Below, in pieces: positions 58,171-64,000 of a DNA stretch of 64,000 nt; position 1 is the stretch's first letter, and every line of letters starts with the position of its first letter. The DNA lies in assembly GCA_008638375.1 (NCBI GenBank), contig CM018047.1:50848679-50912678 (forward strand), given 5' to 3'. The translations under genes were made by a program, and so were the position numbers. The DNA comes from Nyssa sinensis (Eukaryota; Streptophyta; Magnoliopsida; Cornales; Nyssaceae). The notes under the pieces are model-generated. The model had not been told where the DNA came from and ran no database searches. It saw only the letters and a list, made by a program, of their open reading frames with translations.

Positions 58171-58609
58171 TTTTTTTTTACAACCATATCTGCTTTGTTT
58201 TAATATTGTTTTGTTCCTGTTTAAACCTGTATCAATGATCCATCCTGATATACAATAAAATCGAAGCATTTTGAAATGAATATTTTAAAGCATAAAAATA
58301 CATTCATATATTTATATTAAACTAATTATGTACAATTGTAAAAGTACCATTCATCATTAAATAGAAAAATTAAAAATTGTCTCCAAAATGTTACTACAGA
58401 TGTCCATGAAAATAAAAAATAAAAATAACAAGTTTCGATGCAAAACATAAAGACGGCGCCGCGACAATAATCCCCGATCAATCTGAAATAAAGATCAAAC
58501 GACATATATTAGAACAATTATTAAATATATATGAACATAGAATGTGAATAGTTTTTTAGTTTTTTTTTTTTGCATGCATAAATAGTAAGAACGACATAAA
58601 GTAGCATAA

Positions 58610-59520
58610 GTCTATTTTATCATTTGTGAGGTGTGTGAGGTGGTTTCGGTGCAGTTAGGCCGATATCCGGCATTTTGGTCTGTCAAAACCCCAAAATGGG
58701 CCTTTTTGGGGCTGAAACTTGCATAAGTTTCAAACTGGGCATCGGAACCGAGTGTCGTAAGTTCGTGCAAGTCTATTTTATCATTTTTGAGGTGTGTGAG
58801 GTGGTTTCGGTGCAGTTAGGCCGATATCCGGCATTTTGGTCTGTCACAACTCCAAAATGGGCCTTTTTGAGGCTGAAACTTGCATAAGTTTCAAATTGGG
58901 CATCGGAACCGAGTGTCGTAAGTTCGTGCAAGTTTATTTTATCATTTGTGAGGTGTGTGAGGTGGTTTCGGTGCAGTTAGGCCGATATACGGCATTTTGG
59001 TCTGTCAAAACTCCAAAATGGGCCTTTTTGGGGCTGAAACTTGCATAAGTTTCAAACCGGGCATCGGAACCGAGTGTCGTAAGTTCGTGCAAGTCTATTT
59101 TATCATTTTTGAGGTGTGTGAGGTGGTTTCGGTGCAGTTAGGCCGATATACGGCATTTTGGTCTGTCAAAACCCCAAAATGGGCCTTTTTGGGGCTGAAA
59201 CTTGCATAAGTTTCAAACCGGGCATCGGAACCGAGTTTCGTAAGTTCGTGCAAGTCTATTTTATCATTTGTGAGGTGTGTGAGGTGGTTTCGGTGCAGTT
59301 AGGCCGATATCCAACATTTTGGTCTGTCAAAACTCCAAAATGGGCCTTTTTGAGGCTGAAACTTGCATAAGTTTCAAACCGGGCATCGGAACCGAGTTTC
59401 GTAAGTTCGTGCAAGTCTATTTTATCATTTGTGAGGTGGTTTCGGTGCAGTTAGGACGATATCCAGAATTTTGTTCTGTCAAAACCCCAAAATGGGCCTT
59501 TTTGAGGCTGAAACTTGCTA
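58610..59520 (+). repeat. 161-bp tandem repeat, about 5.7 copies
   Basis: Units begin GTCTATTTTATCATTTGTGA and recur every 161 bp (start-like ATGGTC positions 58675, 58836, 58997, 59158 and 59319 step by 161). Copies differ at few positions; the last has a short deletion. The repeated 70-codon frames are by-products of a unit that lacks stops in one frame. Confidence 0.92.
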
Positions 59521-60543
59521 CTGATTGCAATGCAGATTTATGCATTTCCGAACTGTCCTCTCTGGACAATTCAAGAATCGATTTTCATACACACGAGCCC
59601 AATCGCGAATAAATTTCGCGACAAGATTCACATGTGATGAAAACGACTCCCGAACGGGGCTAGGCTTACATGAATGCAATTGCTAACTTACAAAACAATC
59701 ACCATAATTCTTTTTTCATGAAGTAATCCCTTAAAAAAAAAAAAAATTAGGCCAAGCTCACAATGGCCCTGCTGAAAAGGTGCATCAGCACGCAATATAG
59801 GAGAAAAGAGAACTGGATACTCTTCTAGCCAAAACTCATTTGATCTAATACAATCAAATGCTTGAGTTGTCGGACTGTGTTAAAAGTGATTTGAATCATG
59901 TTATTTTAATAAAGTGTTATATTTTGACAATTTTGGTCAAATGCTATCAAAACTTTTAACAATTTGAGTTGTCACCATGTCCAAGCATATTCTGTGTTAA
60001 AAGTGATTTGAATCATGTTAGAGTCAAATTTTAACAGTATTATTTTAATAAAGTGTTAAATTTTGACAATTTTGGTCAAATGCTATCAACACTTTTACAA
60101 TTTTGGAATATTTTCAACTATTAGATTGAAAGAATTCAGGACATTGATGTGAATAATGGCAATTTTCAAGTTATGAAATATGTTTTAACATGCCATTAGG
60201 GTATGCGATTTTGCATTATCTGTTATTTATAGGTATATAGCAGCTTTTTTCTCTAAGAGCTGCTTTGGCCTGCTCTAACAATAAATATTAACCCATTCAT
60301 TCATTTCAACAATTGAGGATAAATACATTGACCATTTTTTTTAGAGTGATGTTGTATATTCAGATTTTTTTAATAATAATTTTAATATTATATTAATAAT
60401 TTAATGACACATCATGTAAGATATAAACTTTGATATAAAAATTCGAGATATACATATTATTATTTTTAATTTAAGGTATCAGAATCAGCATTATGTTTGT
60501 GGTACAGAGAAGTTGTCTGGACTGAAACTGCTATATATAAACT

Positions 60544-60545
<2 letters not shown>

Positions 60546-60576
<31 letters not shown>
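60546..60576. repeat. T31 homopolymer inside the CACTA element
   Basis: Thirty-one T. It could be an A-tail of a retroposed insert on the - strand, but no target duplication or identifiable body was found. Confidence 0.85.
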
Positions 60577-60579
<3 letters not shown>

Positions 60580-62699
60580 TTTTTGCATCTTTAGGTTACA
60601 AATTAATGGGATAGTTATAATTCAAATGCCACATCAGTTTATAAGTGAAATTTATAATTTCTTTTAAGTTTGTATTAGTTTGTTTGAGAGTATTTTATGT
60701 TTATGTATATCAGAAAGTATGACACGTGACATATATTTTATATTAAAATATGATTATAATACATGGTTTGTTGTAGTAACTAATCTTGATGCTTTTGGAA
60801 GATGGAACAGTTTTACCCCAATCCCAGAAAGGGGAGACAAATAAGTCATACTAATAAGGTAGATTCAGCACCATATCAAACCAATCTCATCTTTCTCACG
60901 ACAGAAGCTACACTCATCAATACTAATTCTAGTTATTTGCCTAGGCCATGTGCTAATCCGTGGATTAGAGGGAATAGCCAACATTGCCTGAATGGAGTCC
61001 AAATTTCCACTCACCATAAGCAAGCAAAGAATAGAACAAAACTGAAAAGTTGATAAACCAAAACAACACCAAACCTCAAAATTCCACCAATTCAACACTA
61101 AAAGAGGACTGGCTTGCAATTAAATAAATACATCTTAGAATAAGAAGCAGAGTCTGAAGCCAAAATAAAAACCAGAAGCAAATTCCTAGCTGCTGCAAGT
61201 GGTCAAACAACACCAAACAAGGAGCACAAAATCAAGCTCAATCAATTAGAGGCCAATATAAGAGGCTTGCTTTATCCTACAGATTTTCCCTTGATATGAT
61301 TGGAAATTAAAATTAATTGACATAATTAACCTACAGGTTTTCCCGCAATATGCTTGGAAAATGTATATCTCATCTCACTACCTCCTAATAAACACATTGA
61401 AATGGAAGATGCTCTCAAAATATTGACATGCAAATGCAAGAATCAAATTTTGTACAACAAAAATCAGGACAAGATGTATCAAATGAAAAGCAGCAAACTT
61501 GCTTCATTGCTATCCGTTGTATCTAAATTCTCCCACACAATATTATCCAGAAACGAATTCCTTATATTTTACCAAATAATAATAATTAAAAAGAATTTTC
61601 TAAACATTGTTTTGTAATATCATTAGCAGCCCCCATACTTTTAGACTGCATTTAGGAAGGTTTCTCAAAGCTAGAGTGACATGGGACACGAATATGACCA
61701 GCATTCGTTTATGTGAAATTACCTTTTAATTACTCTGGGGTTCAAAATTAACGTTCTATTGATGATGTTTGCACAGCACAGGGATGAAGATTATGGTTGT
61801 TTTCCTCGAGAGGTTTTGAGGAATTGGATCATGTTCACTTTCAGCTTGACCCGTGAACGTCAATTTGAAAAATAACTAGTCAAGTTTGATTATTTATTCA
61901 ATTTCATTAATTTATATTAAATTAAACTTGACTCTAACCAACTCTAGATTGTAAGTAAAGAAATTCAATTAGTTGACCTGAAATCAAGATTAGCTTGGGT
62001 GGATACGCTCACTTGAGATAAACTCTTGAAGCTATGAGTCAATGATATCTTTAAGACTTTATGCAACCAAAAATAATACTTTAGAGTTGAGATTAGAATT
62101 TACTTGGTTGTAGGCTTGTTTGAGATTTGACTCATGAGTTTGTTACTTAAATTTGATCATAACTAAGTTCTGCTCCGCTTAAGTTTGCTTGTTTCTATCT
62201 TAATTAAAAACTAAATAAATATGGATTTAATATATATATATATATATGTATATATATTGAATAGTAACTATTAAGAGGTTCAGAATGTTCTCATTTCAAA
62301 ATTGTTAATTTTTTTTTTAAAGTAAATTATATTAACTTCTTTTAAAATTTTTAATAATTACAAATAGTATTTCTTTTATGTCTGAAATTATACTACATCA
62401 TTTGTCAGACTGATTGAGTAAACGGAGTTAACTGAACTTATAAAAAGATAAATATATACTCAGTTAAATATGTATTATTTAGTCAACAAAATATAAAAAT
62501 ATAATAGTGAAATAAAACATTAGCAATAGTGAAATGCATATAGCTTATATGTTCTGGTGCCTGAAATTGCTTAGACAAGCTATTGATGCCAATACATCAA
62601 ATTTTCACACTTTCATCCGAGCAAACTAAATATATAAATAAACATAACACCAACAACTAACATACAAGTGCATTAAAAATAGACAGATAATATCTATTA

Positions 62700-62985
62700 C
62701 GTATATGTCAAAGCCACACCTGAAAGAAATCTGAAACTCTGAACCTCAAAAAACTTCAAGATCTGAGCTTTGAAAAGAAGCCGATAAGAACCTCAACGAT
62801 CGAAACTTTAAGTAGGAAGAAGCACACGATTCCACGGTGAAAAAAAGTTGTTCTTCTCGTTCAGATCGATCTGCGGTGGCCTGATAGGGTTTTGATGGAA
62901 GGGGAAAAAACAGACAGCAGAGAAAAAGAGAATAAGGCGCGGCGCTCTGGAAGTGAGAGACAAAAAGCAGGTTATATAAGGACTT
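62700..62985 (-). promoter_or_regulatory. Promoter/leader-like segment of the CACTA element
   Basis: On the - strand a TATA box CTTATATAAC (62971-62980) lies just inside the subterminal repeats. It is followed by a CT-rich leader of about 240 bp with AAACCCTATC, then a donor-like TTTCAG/GTGTGG (near 62719). This matches how En/Spm promoters sit close to one end. No coding exon follows that I can recognise. Confidence 0.4.
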
Positions 62986-63285
62986 ATTCGCGACGCACAG
63001 AGTGCGTCGCTAATAAGTCTTTGGGCGTCGCTAATTTTACGTGAAACGATAGCGTTTCATATGCAGTACTATCAGCGACACTCGATTAAGCGTCGCTAAA
63101 AGCTAATGACTATTAGCGACACATACGTGCGTCGCTAATGACTAAGTGTGCGTCGCTAATAGGTTCCTGCCTATTTTTTCGCGCTTTTTCTTGCTTTTTT
63201 AGCGACACACGTGGTGTGCGTCGCCAAAGGCCACAATTAGCGACGCATTTTGTGCGTTGCTAATAATGTGCGTCGCTAAAATGTT
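62985..63285. repeat. CACTA right subterminal repeat array
   Basis: Same GCGTCGCTAA / TTAGCGACGC motif as the left array, with fewer copies, in both orientations. Confidence 0.85.
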
Positions 63286-63299
63286 CAATTTTTGTAGTG

Positions 63300-64000
63300 A
63301 ATGTACAGACCTTCTGCTACATGGTTACAAACACTCTTTGGTCAGAAGCCCATCCTGGCCAACTAATGTGAATCTTGTTGCTTAAGTTTTCAAGTTCTAG
63401 AGATCTATTCCAAGAACAAAGGTTTTGATTTGTTCAAATTCAATCAGTCCAGTTATTATTACAAGTCTTTTGGCTCGGCAGTGAAGCCCTGGACGGCTCG
63501 TTTCTACCAAACTTGCTGATCGAGTTATTCGAGTTCTAATTCAACCGTTCAGTCTAAGTGTTTACTTTGACTTTCATACTTTGTTCAAACTATGGAAGCA
63601 TAACTGTTGCTGCATTGTCTTCACCAGACTTGCTCAAATTATTGCAAATTACATTACTCAGAAGGCTGTTCTTCAGAACTGATAGTTCGTAGATATCTTT
63701 GCACAAGTCTGAAGGGCTAAAGCTCACTTATACACTACAGAACAGGGGGACTTGGGACAATACTTGGTCAACTTGGTATTCAACATTTGCAAATGCTTCA
63801 ATTTGAAAGGTCCTTGTCCAAAGCCTCCTCAGGGCGCGAATGTTATACTGCCCGGCCTACTACCAATGTATGCAAGAAAAGCAGTTTTTATGGCAGTTAA
63901 CGACAAGTTCTCTAGACAATGCGCAAGTTCTGGAAGAATATAATTGGCATTGACAAAAGATAAAAGTACACCAGAATTAAAGAAAAATGCTCAGTCTTAT
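63300..64000 (+). other. 3' non-coding region of the Tat-type element
   Basis: Resumes the 30-bp minisatellite for one partial unit, then unique sequence. A short open frame at 63752-63943 has no recognisable domain. No LTR start is seen before the window ends. Confidence 0.6.

Larger units (their letters stand above)
57693..63299 (-). mobile_element. Non-autonomous CACTA (En/Spm) transposon, 5607 bp
   Basis: Starts CACTACAACAAAA and ends TTTTTGTAGTG, with terminal inverted CACTACAA. The exact 3-bp target duplication AAT lies at 57690-57692 and 63300-63302. Both ends carry dense subterminal repeats of GCGTCGCTAA / TTAGCGACGC (about 57707-58170 and 62985-63285), the type bound by the element's own protein in En/Spm. 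No transposase-like frame is present. The interior holds a 161-bp tandem array (58610-59520), T31 at 60546-60576, and AT-rich filler. A promoter-like segment near the right end points leftward, so the - strand is given as orientation. Confidence 0.93.
50706..64000 (+). mobile_element. Tat-lineage Ty3/gypsy retrotransposon, decayed, right end outside window
   Basis: Order: 5' LTR, primer site, gag, protease, RT, RNase H, second (archaeal-type) RNase H, integrase, long 3' non-coding region with a minisatellite. RT before integrase makes it Ty3/gypsy; the extra RNase H and long 3' region are marks of the Tat (Retand/Ogre) clade. Many stops and frame breaks mean it cannot move on its own. A 5.6-kb CACTA transposon sits at 57693-63299. 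Without it about 7.7 kb of gypsy sequence is visible. No 3' LTR start (TGATATACC) occurs before 64000. The five bases before the LTR are CGTCT; the matching duplicate would lie beyond the window. Confidence 0.92.

Noticed and set aside
58675..59612. Row of overlapping 70-97-codon frames, nearly identical
   Set aside because: They are the 161-bp tandem repeat read in its stop-free frame; starts step by exactly one unit and the peptide resembles nothing known.
60546..60576. T31 as proof of a retroposed insert
   Set aside because: No target duplication or recognisable body next to it; could be simple slippage.
63741..63750. Purine tract GAACAGGGGG as the gypsy polypurine tract
   Set aside because: No LTR start (TGATATACC) follows it; the true 3' LTR must lie beyond 64000.

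Overview
The window is nuclear DNA of a flowering plant. It holds three intron-rich genes, all on the + strand, that closely resemble known plant proteins, set in AT-rich DNA full of plant transposons: Tat-type Ty3/gypsy, copia, TRIMs, CACTA, hAT, Mutator- and Tourist-like MITEs, Au-type SINEs and RTE/L1 LINEs. The protein sequences look eudicot; I cannot name the species. All gene models come from reading splice sites and matching remembered family sequences, without any search.

Layout. 1-10.5 kb is intergenic: a broken copia element on the - strand (about 2.4-4.5 kb), SINE-like repeats, a GC-rich hAT MITE, a Tourist-like MITE, a palindromic LTR-like element and a hairpin MITE. 10.55-17.91 kb is VPS11 (5 coding exons, 962 aa), a core subunit of the HOPS/CORVET vacuolar tethering complexes. 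17.9-25.5 kb is intergenic, with a foldback MITE, a complete TRIM, a Mutator-like MITE, a solo LTR inside a SINE, and a second GC-rich hAT MITE. 25.9-32.35 kb is a small SAM-domain gene (3 coding exons, 125 aa), with an Au SINE and a 1.1-kb hAT element in its introns. 35.5-49.53 kb is NUP133 (8 coding exons, 1334 aa), a nuclear-pore Y-complex subunit; its introns carry an RTE LINE relic, an unidentified - strand coding relic, a Mutator-like MITE, a 293-bp TRIM and an L1 tail.

From 50.4 kb to the right edge there is a three-level nest. A WDR5-like WD40 pseudogene is interrupted by a Tat-lineage gypsy element (5' LTR, tRNA primer site, gag, protease, RT, two RNase H domains, integrase, all decayed). 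That element's 30-bp minisatellite is in turn split by a 5.6-kb non-autonomous CACTA transposon with an exact 3-bp target duplication. The gypsy 3' LTR lies outside the window.

No new gene system is evident. The most notable content is the transposon archaeology: many elements can be delimited to the base by target-site duplications (TSDs). These include two complete TRIMs, one of which shares its LTR-end/primer-site junction with the large Tat element. VPS11 and NUP133 both have the beta-propeller plus alpha-solenoid build of coat-like proteins; their proximity is probably chance.
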